The notes beneath the pieces were generated by a model. It did not search any database and was not told where the DNA came from. It worked only from the letters and a program-made list of their open reading frames with translations. 64,000 bases of DNA from an uncultured Flavobacteriaceae bacterium (GTDB lineage Bacteria; Bacteroidota; Bacteroidia; Flavobacteriales; Flavobacteriaceae), in the NCBI GenBank assembly GCA_947500435.1, contig CANMRV010000001.1, positions 721,270 to 785,269 on the forward strand, given 5' to 3'. A program made the translations under genes and the position numbers. Shown here in pieces: positions 1 to 8,984 of the stretch. Every line of letters starts with the position of its first letter. Within the stretch, counting starts at the first letter, position 1.

Positions 1-2
1 AT

Positions 3-707
3 ACGCACTCGCATGACCCATTACGTAGCGACATTTTAGATGATATAATTGGTTATAAATATGTGGACGGTTTATCCCTTCAGCAAGATCAGAGAACACA
101 AACTGCTGAGGTAATAGAAAGGTGGAAAATCAAAGCTAAGGAAAAAGGACATGATTGGTTAATCACAATGGACGAAATAGGTATGTGGCATACTGCTGTA
201 TTGCCAGACGACCAAGACCCTGGACATGAAACGATACGAAGTTATGTTTTATGGGGTACTTTATTGTCTGGTGGAGCAGGTGTGGAATGGTATTTTGGAG
301 CAAAACATCCTCATAACGATTTATCATCTGAAGATTGGAGACAAAGAAATCAATTATGGGAGATGACCAACCACGCTAAAACTTTAGTAGGAGACCAGTT
401 GCCATATTGGAAGATGAATCCAGAACATTCTTTGATTAATTCAAAGGAAGCGTATTGTTTGAGGGAAACAGGTAAAGTTTATGCAGTTTATCTTCCGGAA
501 GTAAATGTAAGTACAATTAATCTGTCAAGTGTACAAGGTGATTTTAGTGTACAATGGTTTGATCCTCTAAATGGAGGCAGTCTTCAAATAGGAACGATTG
601 AAACGGTAAAAGGTGGAGGGGTGCGAAAATTGGGTCGACCTCGCGTTAAAGAAATGAACACGGGCATGCAAGATTGGGTATGCCTGTTAAGAAAGATAGA
701 TAAATAG
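3..707 (+). CDS. C-terminal part of a DUF5060/DUF4038-type glycoside hydrolase-like protein (5' truncated by window edge)
   Basis: The reading frame is open from the first bases, so this is the 3' part of a longer gene; the GTG at 63 is internal. The visible part has the end of a (beta/alpha)8-type catalytic region: an ITMDEIGMW stretch followed by a conserved block on a GGAGVEWYFGAKHPHNDL theme. It ends in a small beta domain with a YAVYLPE...WFDPLNGG...GGG...W-V-L-L-R pattern, which matches the putative collagen-binding domain that closes DUF5060/DUF4038 proteins. Such proteins are usually secreted polysaccharide-degrading enzymes. The substrate cannot be told from this part. A terminator follows. 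Confidence 0.75.
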   Translation, partial: THSHDPLRSDILDDIIGYKYVDGLSLQQDQRTQTAEVIERWKIKAKEKGHDWLITMDEIGMWHTAVLPDDQDPGHETIRSYVLWGTLLSGGAGVEWYFGAKHPHNDLSSEDWRQRNQLWEMTNHAKTLVGDQLPYWKMNPEHSLINSKEAYCLRETGKVYAVYLPEVNVSTINLSSVQGDFSVQWFDPLNGGSLQIGTIETVKGGGVRKLGRPRVKEMNTGMQDWVCLLRKIDK

Positions 708-740
708 CGAAAATTTGGCTCATTCTACCAAAGTAAAATA

Positions 741-771
741 AAAAAGCCTCAGCTTTCGCGGAGGCTCTTTT
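741..771. terminator. Bidirectional rho-independent terminator
   Basis: The stem gcctc (746-750) / gaggc (761-765) has A residues before it and a T run after it. It lies between convergent genes ending at 707 and 818 and can serve both. Confidence 0.8.
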
Positions 772-817
772 CATAATTAATGGTTAGTGAAAGTAGTGTC
801 AAGTTAATTCTATTCGT

Positions 818-1912
818 TTATGGTTGTATTTTCACATCGAATTCAATAAAATCTTCATTCCCAAAACCGGCTTGAATAGCTGTTATTTTAATAAGTCCTT
901 TTTTACCATAATTGTCTACAAATTCGACGACATCACTTATCATGAGATTTGTAATTTTTTGGTCACTAGATTTCGTGATGCCGTCTAAGTCACTTGCCAA
1001 AGCAATACTGTCAAAATCAGTGGCGCTTTTGCTAGACATTGCAAAGAACATTTCATTTAAAGTTTCTTCGATCATGTCTTCTTCAGTATCTGAAGGCTTG
1101 AGACCTTCAACATCAAAACCAAAAGCAGCATCATAGGTTTTGGTTGATGCGAAGGAAGCATCGTCGTTAGCAGAACTCCCTGACGCACCGTAGTAGTAGC
1201 CAAAGTCCCAAAAAGCTCTAAACTCTGGACCTTGATTGATTTTGTAAACTGTTTCGTTTAATAAAGAGAAGAAGCTTTCTGTTTTGCCAAATTGGTCAGG
1301 AGCGAAAAGTTTAATGCCCTCAAATTTTCGAACCGTGGCAAAAGGATTAGTGCCCACACCAACTTTAACAGTGATGGTTCCTACTCCCAAAGCTATTCGC
1401 TTAGTAGGGTCTCTAAAATCACCTTTCCCTTTTGTTGTCCAAAAACTATAGACGATTAAACCGTTTACAACATCTGGTACAGGTAGTTCGAATGTAAAAT
1501 CGATTTCCTTTTTATTTGCTCCATCCAAGTCAATAGAGCCATCTGCTTTTAATACTTTAGTTAAATCAGTATCTCCTAAATCAAAATCATTAAAAGGCAT
1601 ATCGCCTGCTCCAGCTATGTTTTGAGTGATATATAAACGACATTGTGTTGTTGCTGAGCTAGTGAAGATGACTCTCCCTTGAACTTTGGAGCCAACTTCT
1701 CCGTTCGCTTCTGCAATAAGTATGTTTTTACTTGGGTCTGCTTCATTAAAAATGATGGTAGCGACTCCAGGGGTTTCGTCCATGCCATCTTGGTCTGTAT
1801 CTTGAGGTGTTTCAAATACCGATCCTTCATCCGCACTACAGGCCGTAATAAAGAAAGTTAACGCCAAAATGATAAGGCTGAAATTCAGACTATTTTGCAT
1901 ATGCTTTTTCAT
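818..1912 (-). CDS. Putative lipoprotein of unknown function
   Basis: I place the start at the ATG at 1912 (MKKHMQNS) rather than nine codons upstream, because a lipoprotein signal begins there. It has a hydrophobic stretch and a lipobox ending ITAC-SAD. Soon after the cysteine is an acidic D-x-D-x-D-G type segment (DTDQDGMDE), which resembles a calcium-binding loop or just a flexible linker. The rest (about 330 residues) is a beta-rich soluble region with no family I recognise. It probably faces the periplasm or is surface exposed. It is monocistronic and converges on the terminator at 741-771. Confidence 0.75.
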   Translation of the reverse strand: MKKHMQNSLNFSLIILALTFFITACSADEGSVFETPQDTDQDGMDETPGVATIIFNEADPSKNILIAEANGEVGSKVQGRVIFTSSATTQCRLYITQNIAGAGDMPFNDFDLGDTDLTKVLKADGSIDLDGANKKEIDFTFELPVPDVVNGLIVYSFWTTKGKGDFRDPTKRIALGVGTITVKVGVGTNPFATVRKFEGIKLFAPDQFGKTESFFSLLNETVYKINQGPEFRAFWDFGYYYGASGSSANDDASFASTKTYDAAFGFDVEGLKPSDTEEDMIEETLNEMFFAMSSKSATDFDSIALASDLDGITKSSDQKITNLMISDVVEFVDNYGKKGLIKITAIQAGFGNEDFIEFDVKIQP

Positions 1913-2039
1913 GTTATTTCTATTTGTAGGTTCCCTCAAATTTTTGAAAAGAAAGAATTTTCCTACATATAACTAAAAAAACAGCTTTTAAGTATTTCAG
2001 GATGGTAAAAAAAAGCGAAGAGTGTTTAAGCCATAATTA

Positions 2040-3125
2040 CTAGTACTCTGAAGATTTGAGTTTTTCAAAAAGTACCTTTTTCATATAATCAGAATTTGAA
2101 AGAGCCTTTTTTGTAAAATCAAACAGACTTAAGCAGCGGTCTAAATTTTGATTTTCGTAGGCCACTTTGTAATAAATGTTACCGTTGAGGTAATCGGTAA
2201 GCGCTCTTATACCATGCAGAAAAGGCATTAGTAGTACCCCATAGGGAAGTGCCTTGATTTCTTCATGGGTTAAAAAAGAATCATTCGATGCTAGTCCATC
2301 AAGAAAAGCTTCAAAAAGATATTTTTCAAAGGTAATTTTGCTGTGCTCTTGCTCATCCTCTGGAGCAGTATTTACGATGGTTCGAATGGCATCGCCGAAA
2401 TCAAAATGAAAATATCCTGTCATTAAAGTGTCCAGATCAATAAGGCATAAGGCCTTTTTTGTTTCCCTAGAAAAAAGAATGTTGTTCAGTTTGGTGTCGT
2501 TATGACAAACACGCTGAGGTAAATGACTACTATGCATTGATGTTAACTTCACGAGCATATCCTGTGAGAAAAGAATCGCATTCTTAGCTATTTCTTTCTT
2601 TTCTTCAGATGCCCTTGCAAGCGCTGCTAGAAACTGCATTTTCCGAAGTTCTAAATCATGAAACTTCGGAATCGTATCTGTATAATGTTCTAAAGGTTCA
2701 TTAGCTAATAGGATATGGAACTTTCCTATAATTCTGCCTGCCTCAAAAGCAATTTCAGGCTCTGTTGTGGTATTATGAGTAGTGCTATTGGCTATATAGG
2801 TCATGACACGCCAATATCCTGATTTATGAGAAACATATGCTTTGCCTGATAAAGCTGGCATCAACTTGATTTGGTTATAATCAACCCCTTTTAAATGTTT
2901 GAATGCCCTATTGATATTCATCATCAGGCCTTCAATATTCTCAAAGACCTTATGATTGATTCGTTGAAGAATAAATAGTGGTTTTTCTTCACTAAATACC
3001 AAAAAGGTGTCATTAATGTAACCTGCCGTTAAAGATTTAAAGGAATACTCTTTTTGGACAATCTTAAATTCTTTTAGGATTGCATTAAGCTCTTCTTCGG
3101 AATAGTTTCCCAATTCTATGGCCAT
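2040..3125 (-). CDS. APH-fold sugar kinase, N-acetylhexosamine 1-kinase (NahK)-like
   Basis: This 361-residue protein has the phosphotransferase (APH) fold. The catalytic loop reads CHNDTKLNNILF (Brenner-type H-x-D-x-x-x-x-N), followed by the metal-binding LIDLDT that replaces DFG. The N-terminal lobe (residues 25-60, TAGYINDTFLV) resembles the nucleotide-binding loop of NahK-type anomeric kinases. Its start overlaps the stop of the upstream nucleotidyltransferase by 10 bases, so the two are co-translated. The pair suggests anomeric phosphorylation of a free sugar, then activation to a nucleotide sugar. The sugar is inferred only; a HexNAc is the family precedent. Confidence 0.8.
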   Translation of the reverse strand: MAIELGNYSEEELNAILKEFKIVQKEYSFKSLTAGYINDTFLVFSEEKPLFILQRINHKVFENIEGLMMNINRAFKHLKGVDYNQIKLMPALSGKAYVSHKSGYWRVMTYIANSTTHNTTTEPEIAFEAGRIIGKFHILLANEPLEHYTDTIPKFHDLELRKMQFLAALARASEEKKEIAKNAILFSQDMLVKLTSMHSSHLPQRVCHNDTKLNNILFSRETKKALCLIDLDTLMTGYFHFDFGDAIRTIVNTAPEDEQEHSKITFEKYLFEAFLDGLASNDSFLTHEEIKALPYGVLLMPFLHGIRALTDYLNGNIYYKVAYENQNLDRCLSLFDFTKKALSNSDYMKKVLFEKLKSSEY

Positions 3126-4000
3126 AGTGGGGAAATGTATTGATTTTGTGCGGTCTTATCTTGCAAGCTTTTCATTGCTATTTCTTTGTCACTTGCATAG
3201 GTCACACCAAACCATTCACCACCCGAGGGAACCAATTTCACACTTACTTCCCCAGCTTGTAACATTTCTTGAATTGTAATCGGTAGATAGAGCTCACTAT
3301 TGGCAATGCGATTTTCATCTTTCAAAAAAATACGGAATTCAGATTCAATCTTATCAAAAATGGAAGGTTTACAAACCCAAAAGTTCATACTTACTTGCTC
3401 ATTTCCGGAGTAACTATTTCCTGAATGATGATCAATAACACTATCACCTCGTTGTTCTAATTCGAGTCGTTCCTCAACCGAAGTTAAATCATCGCCTTCG
3501 ACCACGCAAACTCCACGAGAAACCGAACCATGTTCTGAAAGTGTATCTTTTAAGGTGTAACCTAGCAAAGCATAGGTATTGTCGTTCGGATACTTTTGCA
3601 TAAATTTCGCTGCATTTGCATAGGCAGATTGTCCATAGAAGTCATCCGCATTAATAACCGCAAAAGGACCATCAATAACATTTCTGGCCGTCCAAACGGC
3701 GTGTGCAGTACCCCAAGGCTTTTTACGTTCCCCATTGAAGCTAACTCCATCAGGCAGATCTGTTTTTTCTTGGGCAAGTACATCCAATTTTACATTTTGA
3801 GGCAACCGACCACTTAAATGGTTTTTTAGAAAATCAACGTTTTCATTTTTTGTAATGACTACGATATGATTAAAGTTGTTTTTTATGGCATCGTACATCG
3901 CAAATTCCATCAGAAATTCGCCTGCTGGGCCTAAATCGTCAAATTGTTTCAGTTTTCCATATCGGCTTCCACTACCAGCGGCCATTAAAAGTAAGGTCAT
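3116..4000 (-). CDS. Sugar-1-phosphate nucleotidyltransferase (NTP_transferase family)
   Basis: The N-terminus TLLLMAAGSGSRYGKLKQF is the nucleotide-binding signature (L-x-A-G-x-G-x-R-x-x-x-x-K-Q) of GlmU/RfbA-type nucleotidyltransferases. The metal-binding INADDFYG follows at about residue 116. At 294 residues it is a catalytic domain without the left-handed beta-helix acyltransferase found in GlmU. It is the first gene of a two-gene operon with the NahK-like kinase, which supports a salvage role producing a nucleotide sugar. Nucleotide preference (UTP or other) is not decidable from the sequence. Confidence 0.85.
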   Translation of the reverse strand: MTLLLMAAGSGSRYGKLKQFDDLGPAGEFLMEFAMYDAIKNNFNHIVVITKNENVDFLKNHLSGRLPQNVKLDVLAQEKTDLPDGVSFNGERKKPWGTAHAVWTARNVIDGPFAVINADDFYGQSAYANAAKFMQKYPNDNTYALLGYTLKDTLSEHGSVSRGVCVVEGDDLTSVEERLELEQRGDSVIDHHSGNSYSGNEQVSMNFWVCKPSIFDKIESEFRIFLKDENRIANSELYLPITIQEMLQAGEVSVKLVPSGGEWFGVTYASDKEIAMKSLQDKTAQNQYISPLWP

Positions 4001-4067
4001 GTATTTGTTGTTTTAAACGACAAAAGTAGGAGTTTGGATTTGATAAGAAAATTGATTTTTGTGAAAT

Positions 4068-5459
4068 CTAAAGGAGTTTCATTGCTGTGGGATCCCAATT
4101 CACAGGCTGCTTTTTATAATAGCTTTCATTGGCTAAAAGTGCAGCACCGGCAGCTCGTAGTCCGAACGTTGGGTCTTGAATGATGTTTCCCTTTCCGCGA
4201 ATGGCCTGAAAGAAATTATAAAAATGATCGTAATGACCTCCCTTATAATCATTTGGTGCTTCCCAAGTGGTCTTCCCAAGGTTTAAGCTAGAAGCCCTTG
4301 TTTCGAGATTTTGAGCTGCATAATCTTCTCTGATTTTTTGTTGAGTAGCTTCAGTATAGGCAATCATAGAATACCCCCCAGGAACCATTCCCAACTTTGA
4401 ACGTGTTAATTTAACCGAGTTCTGACCTACTTCCATCTCCCCTTCTGTACCAATAAGTTTGAAACCACCCCCACCGCCTGAACCTGCAATAAAATTGATT
4501 CTAAAGACAGCGTTGAACGCTGCATGAGTGTCGGTTTTTGGATAGTCATAGAGTGTAATACTAACATCAGGAACATCGCGGCCATCTTTCCAATAGCGAA
4601 GTCCGCCCGTGGCCAAGGCCCTGTTTGGTCCATTTGAACTAATTATATGATTCAAAGTAGAAAATGCGTGAACAAATAAATCACCCGCAACCCCTGTTCC
4701 ATAGTCCTTATAATTGCGCCATCTAAAAAAGCGTTTGAGTTCATAGGGGGTTTTTGGTGCGCTTCCTAAGAACATATCAAAATCTATAGTATCCGGACTA
4801 GCATCAGGCGGGATAGGATATTGCCATGCCCCTTCAGCGGAGTAACGGTCATTATACATATCTAACATGACCAATTCACCAATGGCTCCGTCTTCGTACA
4901 ATTGCTTTGCCTTTTCGTTACCCAAAGACGACATGCCCTGGCTGCCTACTTGGCACAGTTTGCCCGAGTTTTTTTGCGCCTTTATGATATCTTGACCCTC
5001 TTGCCATTTTTGAACCATCGGTTTTTCGCAGTACACATGTTTTCCAGCTTTTAAGGCGTCAATTGTTATTTTTTTATGCCAGTGGTCTGGTGTAGCCACA
5101 ATTACGGCATCAATATCTTTTCGTTCCAATAGGTCGCGATAATCTCTAGTAGCGAACAAATCATTGCCCCAAAGTTCTTTGGCTCGGTCTAATCTTCCGT
5201 TATACAAATCACAAACAGCAACCAGTTTTACCCCATCTACTTTTAGGGCGGCTGTTGTATCATAAATTCCTTGTATACCTGACCCAATCAATCCTAAATT
5301 AATTTGGTCATTTGCAGAGAAGTTCAAAAACTCATAATTTTTATTGAGTATTAATTTTTGTTCATAATCGGCTGCAAGAACCATTGGGGCAGATGTCATT
5401 GCTGCTGAACCTAATGCTGCTTTTTTAAGGAATGACCTACGGGAAGTATTTTTTTTCAT
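4068..5459 (-). CDS. Gfo/Idh/MocA family oxidoreductase with Tat signal
   Basis: Residues 6-13 (SRRSFLKK) followed by a hydrophobic, Ala-rich stretch form a twin-arginine signal, so the folded protein is exported with its cofactor. Residues 54-64 (NLGLIGSGIQG) are the dinucleotide-binding loop. EKPM at 145-148 and DHWH at 125-128 are conserved elements of the family. The 463-residue length fits the exported Bacteroidota branch, often linked to sugar metabolism. It stands alone upstream of the sugar kinase/nucleotidyltransferase operon, with a 67-base gap, so co-regulation is possible but not shown. Confidence 0.88.
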   Translation of the reverse strand: MKKNTSRRSFLKKAALGSAAMTSAPMVLAADYEQKLILNKNYEFLNFSANDQINLGLIGSGIQGIYDTTAALKVDGVKLVAVCDLYNGRLDRAKELWGNDLFATRDYRDLLERKDIDAVIVATPDHWHKKITIDALKAGKHVYCEKPMVQKWQEGQDIIKAQKNSGKLCQVGSQGMSSLGNEKAKQLYEDGAIGELVMLDMYNDRYSAEGAWQYPIPPDASPDTIDFDMFLGSAPKTPYELKRFFRWRNYKDYGTGVAGDLFVHAFSTLNHIISSNGPNRALATGGLRYWKDGRDVPDVSITLYDYPKTDTHAAFNAVFRINFIAGSGGGGGFKLIGTEGEMEVGQNSVKLTRSKLGMVPGGYSMIAYTEATQQKIREDYAAQNLETRASSLNLGKTTWEAPNDYKGGHYDHFYNFFQAIRGKGNIIQDPTFGLRAAGAALLANESYYKKQPVNWDPTAMKLL

Positions 5460-5507
5460 TTTAACAAAGTGTGAGATTGCTGTCTAGTTTTAAAAGTAAC
5501 AAATTCT

Positions 5508-5903
5508 TTAGGTTTTATTGCGATGCTCAAAAATTTTAAGGAATAACATTGTTGACATTTTTTGAGCTCTGTTTTTGGCAATCCATGCGGTCTCACCTTC
5601 GAAAAGTTCATCTATGGTTTCAAACCAAAGGTTGAGCCATAAGCCGAAGTGCTCTGAAGTGACTGAATTGTCTATTTTATCATCAACTTCTTGATGCGCC
5701 GTGACCGGGTTACCATGATATTTACGCTTTAAGAAAAGTTGTGTTTCCCAAAAATCGGTAAGGAGTTCGAAATGTGCTTCCCAATCGGTAATAATATGAT
5801 TGAAAATGGGACCCAAAATCTCGTGTTTTCGTACTTTTTGGTAGAAGGTCACTACCAAGTTTTTTACATCTTTTCTGCTGGAAATATTGGCTTTGGCCTT
5901 CAT
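5508..5903 (-). CDS. Group III truncated haemoglobin
   Basis: This 131-residue protein has the group III 2/2 globin pattern: LVVTFYQKVRKHEILGPIF at the N-terminus, then FWETQLF...YHGNP...H (residues 51-70) and the probable proximal histidine H85 in SEHFGLWLNLW. These globins bind oxygen or nitric oxide and are thought to act in redox or NO handling; the exact role is not established. Transcribed away from the divergent NADH dehydrogenase gene at 6028. Confidence 0.9.
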   Translation of the reverse strand: MKAKANISSRKDVKNLVVTFYQKVRKHEILGPIFNHIITDWEAHFELLTDFWETQLFLKRKYHGNPVTAHQEVDDKIDNSVTSEHFGLWLNLWFETIDELFEGETAWIAKNRAQKMSTMLFLKIFEHRNKT

Positions 5904-5987
5904 CTTATGAAATTAGTAAATTTTCGAATGGATGTACTATGAAATAAGGATTAATCAATGGTGAAAACTTATGGGCATAAAGCTTTT

Positions 5988-6014
5988 TTGCTGTGTTTTC
6001 GCGTCGTAATTTTG
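5988..6014 (+). promoter_or_regulatory. Promoter of the NADH dehydrogenase gene
   Basis: A -7 box taattttg (6007-6014) matches TAnnTTTG, with a ttg at 5988-5990 as the -33 element. It lies 13 bases before the ATG at 6028, so the leader would be very short. Confidence 0.5.
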
Positions 6015-6027
6015 TGTAAAATTCGAT

Positions 6028-7305
6028 ATGAATTTACCTAAGACTTCGCAAAAAAGAATTGTCATTATCGGTGGTGGGTTTGGGGGCATTTCCTTAGCAA
6101 AAAAGCTTAAAGATTTAGATGCTCAGGTTGTGCTTATTGACCGTCATAATTACCACACCTTTCAACCTTTATTGTATCAAGTTTCCACTAGCGGATTAGA
6201 GCCAGATTCTATTGCTTATCCCATCCGGAAAGTTTTAAAGAAGTTGAAGAACTTTCACTTTCGATTGGCATCCGTGGAAAAGATAAATCCGGATACCAAG
6301 GAGATAAAAACCAACATAGGTGAACTGACTTATGATTATTTGGTTTTAGCAACTGGAACAAAGACCAATTTCTTCGGAAATAAAAATATTGAGAAACATT
6401 CCATGCCGATGAAAACCGTTCCGCAAGCATTAAACATTCGGAGTTTGATGCTTCAAAATTTTGAAAAGGCGGATGATTCGAAGAATGATGAAGAGCGGAA
6501 AGCATTACTCACTTTTTGCATTGTTGGGGCAGGACCAACAGGGGTAGAACTTGCTGGCGCATTTGCAGAATTGAAACGAAACGTGTTTCCTAAAGATTAT
6601 CGGCATCTGAACGTTGATGAAATGGAAATTCACCTTTTTGAGGGTGGGCCAAGAATATTAGGGCCAATGAGCGAACATGCTTCGGAAAAATCAAGCCAAT
6701 TTTTGAAAAGTTTAGGAGTGAAAGTTCATTTAAATACGATTGTGGCTGATTATGACGGCAACCAGCTGACCAAAGCTGATAGTGAGACTTTGAAAACTAA
6801 AAATTTAATTTGGGCTGCAGGGGTGACAGGGGCTTCTGTAGATGGCTTTGAAACAACAAAACTTGTTGAGCGATTAAATCGTTATAAAGTCAATCGTTTT
6901 AATCAAGTTGAAGGATATGATTCCGTTTTTGCCATTGGTGATATTGCTTATATGGAAACGGATGCTTTTCCCAACGGACATCCGCAAGTTGCACAACCCG
7001 CTATTCAACAAGGAGAACATCTATCTAAGAATTTGAATTTGCTTTTTCAAGGGAAAGCAATGAAACCCTTTATCTATTTTGATAAAGGCACCCTAGCAAC
7101 AATAGGACGAAACAGAGCTGTAGCTGATTTAGGAAAACTAAAGTTTAGCGGATTTTTCGCCTGGTTCATTTGGATATTTGTTCATCTCATGGCCTTGGTA
7201 GGCTTTCGAAATAAGGTTGTGGTCTTCTTTAACTGGGGCTACAATTATATCAATTATGACAAGGCCGCGCGCCTAATCGTTCGACCATTTAAGCACAAAA
7301 CATAA
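6028..7305 (+). CDS. ndh: Type II NADH:quinone oxidoreductase (NDH-2)
   Basis: Two dinucleotide-binding loops are visible: IIGGGFGGISLAKKL (residues 13-27, FAD) and IVGAGPTGVELAGAFA (165-180, NADH). VFAIGDIAYM (about 305-314) is the conserved FAD/quinone-side motif. The C-terminus is hydrophobic (FFAWFIWIFVHLMALVGF) and ends in an amphipathic tail, as in membrane-attached NDH-2. It feeds electrons from NADH to the quinone pool without proton pumping. Length 425 is normal. The gene symbol follows the family; a close sulfide:quinone-type paralogue is less likely because the HNYHTFQPLLYQV motif is NDH-like. Confidence 0.88.
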   Translation: MNLPKTSQKRIVIIGGGFGGISLAKKLKDLDAQVVLIDRHNYHTFQPLLYQVSTSGLEPDSIAYPIRKVLKKLKNFHFRLASVEKINPDTKEIKTNIGELTYDYLVLATGTKTNFFGNKNIEKHSMPMKTVPQALNIRSLMLQNFEKADDSKNDEERKALLTFCIVGAGPTGVELAGAFAELKRNVFPKDYRHLNVDEMEIHLFEGGPRILGPMSEHASEKSSQFLKSLGVKVHLNTIVADYDGNQLTKADSETLKTKNLIWAAGVTGASVDGFETTKLVERLNRYKVNRFNQVEGYDSVFAIGDIAYMETDAFPNGHPQVAQPAIQQGEHLSKNLNLLFQGKAMKPFIYFDKGTLATIGRNRAVADLGKLKFSGFFAWFIWIFVHLMALVGFRNKVVVFFNWGYNYINYDKAARLIVRPFKHKT

Positions 7306-7309
7306 TCAA

Positions 7310-7343
7310 TTGCATAAGTATTAAAATACCTTTGCTATATTTG
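7310..7343 (+). promoter_or_regulatory. Promoter for a short transcript after the NADH dehydrogenase gene
   Basis: A perfect -7 box tatatttg (7336-7343) with a ttg at 7310-7312 lies just downstream of the NADH dehydrogenase stop and just upstream of a terminator, with no ORF between. Confidence 0.5.
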
Positions 7344-7349
7344 CAACGT

Positions 7350-7421
7350 TGTGTTGTGACCCAAAACCTATAAATAGGTTAGGGCCAATGAAAGGCTTTC
7401 CAAATTGGAAGGCTTTTTTTT
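7350..7421 (+). ncRNA. Candidate small RNA of about 70 nt
   Basis: The segment between a TAnnTTTG promoter and a strong terminator holds no ORF but has a perfect small hairpin: accta/taggt with a taaa loop (7366-7379). A second stem at 7391-7420 is the terminator. It could be a free-standing small RNA or only a leader. I do not recognise the family; Flavobacteria-specific Rfam motifs are the obvious comparison. Confidence 0.35.
7391..7420 (+). terminator. Rho-independent terminator
   Basis: A ggctttccaa...ttggaaggc stem (one wobble pair) is followed by eight T residues. It closes the short transcript starting near 7350. Confidence 0.75.
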
Positions 7422-7451
7422 ATGGAGGGCGTTAAAGGCGTGGTAAAAAGA

Positions 7452-7613
7452 CTAGGCAGTATCCCGAAGAGTGTCTTCTGTTTTATTGCTCTTTACTTTT
7501 TTCAATTTTGGCATCTTGCTAATTTCTTCTTCTTCCTTGAGTTTTTGTTCTTGCAAGCTTTGCCATTCCTTTCTCGCTTTTGCAGCCTTGGTCTGCAGTC
7601 GCGTCCGGTTCAT
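7452..7613 (-). CDS. Small highly charged coiled-coil-like protein (53 aa)
   Basis: The ORF begins MNRTRLQTKAAKARKEWQ, is rich in K, E, Q and R, and has an uninterrupted predicted helix (QEQKLKEEEEISKM). A box resembling TAnnTTTG (minus strand, near 7650) lies just upstream of the ATG. The overlapping forward ORF at 7422-7652 has a cysteine/phenylalanine-rich, unlikely composition, so I prefer the minus strand. Function unknown. Confidence 0.5.
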   Translation of the reverse strand: MNRTRLQTKAAKARKEWQSLQEQKLKEEEEISKMPKLKKVKSNKTEDTLRDTA

Positions 7614-7798
7614 TTTAGATTAGTTAATGGTTTAGTCACTTCTAAGTTATAAAGGTACGGTCGTAATGTAAAGTTTAATCGATGATATGTTAATGCTAAC
7701 GTTAAAATGCGCGAATTTTGGGTAAATGACCAAGGGGGATTTTAATAATTCGCTGATAATTATTGTAAATTTATTCAAGCAAAAACCGAATATACTCT

Positions 7799-8956
7799 AT
7801 GCCGTTATATCACAAGTCAGGAAAAATCCCACAAAAAAGACATACGATTTTTAAGAAAGAGGATGGTACGCTTCATTACGAACAGTTGTTTGGTACAATT
7901 GGTTTTGACGGAATGTCATCCTTGATGTATCATTTGCACCGACCGACGCAAGTAAAAGAGGTGGGCAAAACCTTAGATATTTCTCCTAGAGCGGCTGAAG
8001 AATACAACATAAAATCTCGTTTGTTAAAAGGTTTGGAAATCAAACCTATAGATGACTATTTAGAAAGTAGAAAGACCATTTTGTTCAATTCAGATCTTCA
8101 TGTTGGTTTAGCAGCCCCGAGAAAATCAATGATTGATTATTTCTACAAGAATACTGATGCAGACGAACTCTTATTTATTCACAAAGGTTCAGGTACTTTA
8201 AAAACGATGCTGGGTGAGATTCCTTTTGAATATGGAGATTATTTGGTGATTCCCCGAGGGATGATTTATCAGATAGAATTTGATTCCGACGATAACCGAC
8301 TTTTGATTACGGAAAGCTATCATCCAATTTATACCCCGAAAAGATATCGCAATTGGTTCGGACAACATTTAGAACATTCACCTTTTTGCGAGCGTGACTT
8401 TAAACTTCCGCAGAACTTGCAAACCCATGACGAGAAGGGAGAGTTTTTAATGAAAGTGAAGAAGCAAGGCCAGTTACATCATATGGTCTATGCCACGCAT
8501 CCTTTTGATGTTGTTGGTTGGGATGGCTATAATTTTCCCTACGGATTTTCCATTCATAATTTTGAGCCTATTACCGGACGTGTTCACCAACCGCCCCCGG
8601 TGCATCAAACCTTTGAGACAAGTGCGTTTGTCGTGTGCTCCTTTTGCCCGAGATTGTATGACTACCATCCAGAATCCATTCCTGCACCTTACAATCATTC
8701 GAATATAGATTCTGATGAGGTTTTGTATTATGTTGATGGAGATTTTATGAGCAGAAAAGGAATTGACCAAGGCTATATTTCATTGCACCCTGCTGGAATT
8801 CCGCATGGGCCGCACCCTGGTACTTACGAAGCAAGTATTGGTAAAAAAGGCACGGAAGAGTTAGCGGTAATGATTGATACTTTCAAACCTTTAAAACTTA
8901 CACAGGCTGCTATGGATATTGATGATGGGAAGTATTACCAGTCTTGGTTGGAGTAG
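7799..8956 (+). CDS. hmgA: Homogentisate 1,2-dioxygenase
   Basis: It opens the homogentisate ring to maleylacetoacetate in tyrosine and phenylalanine breakdown. The C-terminal cupin carries the recognisable block: GRVHQPPPVHQTFE, SFCPRLYDYHPESIPAPYNHSN, DEVLYYVDGDF, and HPAGIPHGPHPG, which includes the iron-ligand histidines and glutamate. The 385-residue length fits the shorter bacterial form. No fumarylacetoacetase or 4-hydroxyphenylpyruvate dioxygenase is next to it, so the pathway is dispersed. It is followed by a small lipoprotein gene 28 bases downstream. Confidence 0.93.
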   Translation: MPLYHKSGKIPQKRHTIFKKEDGTLHYEQLFGTIGFDGMSSLMYHLHRPTQVKEVGKTLDISPRAAEEYNIKSRLLKGLEIKPIDDYLESRKTILFNSDLHVGLAAPRKSMIDYFYKNTDADELLFIHKGSGTLKTMLGEIPFEYGDYLVIPRGMIYQIEFDSDDNRLLITESYHPIYTPKRYRNWFGQHLEHSPFCERDFKLPQNLQTHDEKGEFLMKVKKQGQLHHMVYATHPFDVVGWDGYNFPYGFSIHNFEPITGRVHQPPPVHQTFETSAFVVCSFCPRLYDYHPESIPAPYNHSNIDSDEVLYYVDGDFMSRKGIDQGYISLHPAGIPHGPHPGTYEASIGKKGTEELAVMIDTFKPLKLTQAAMDIDDGKYYQSWLE

Positions 8957-8984
8957 TTCTTTAATCGGAGATAAAACTAATATT

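Noticed and set aside
7422..7652. Forward ORF of 76 residues after the terminator
   Set aside because: Phenylalanine/leucine-rich, unlike neighbours, starts inside the terminator tail; a charged minus-strand ORF fits better.
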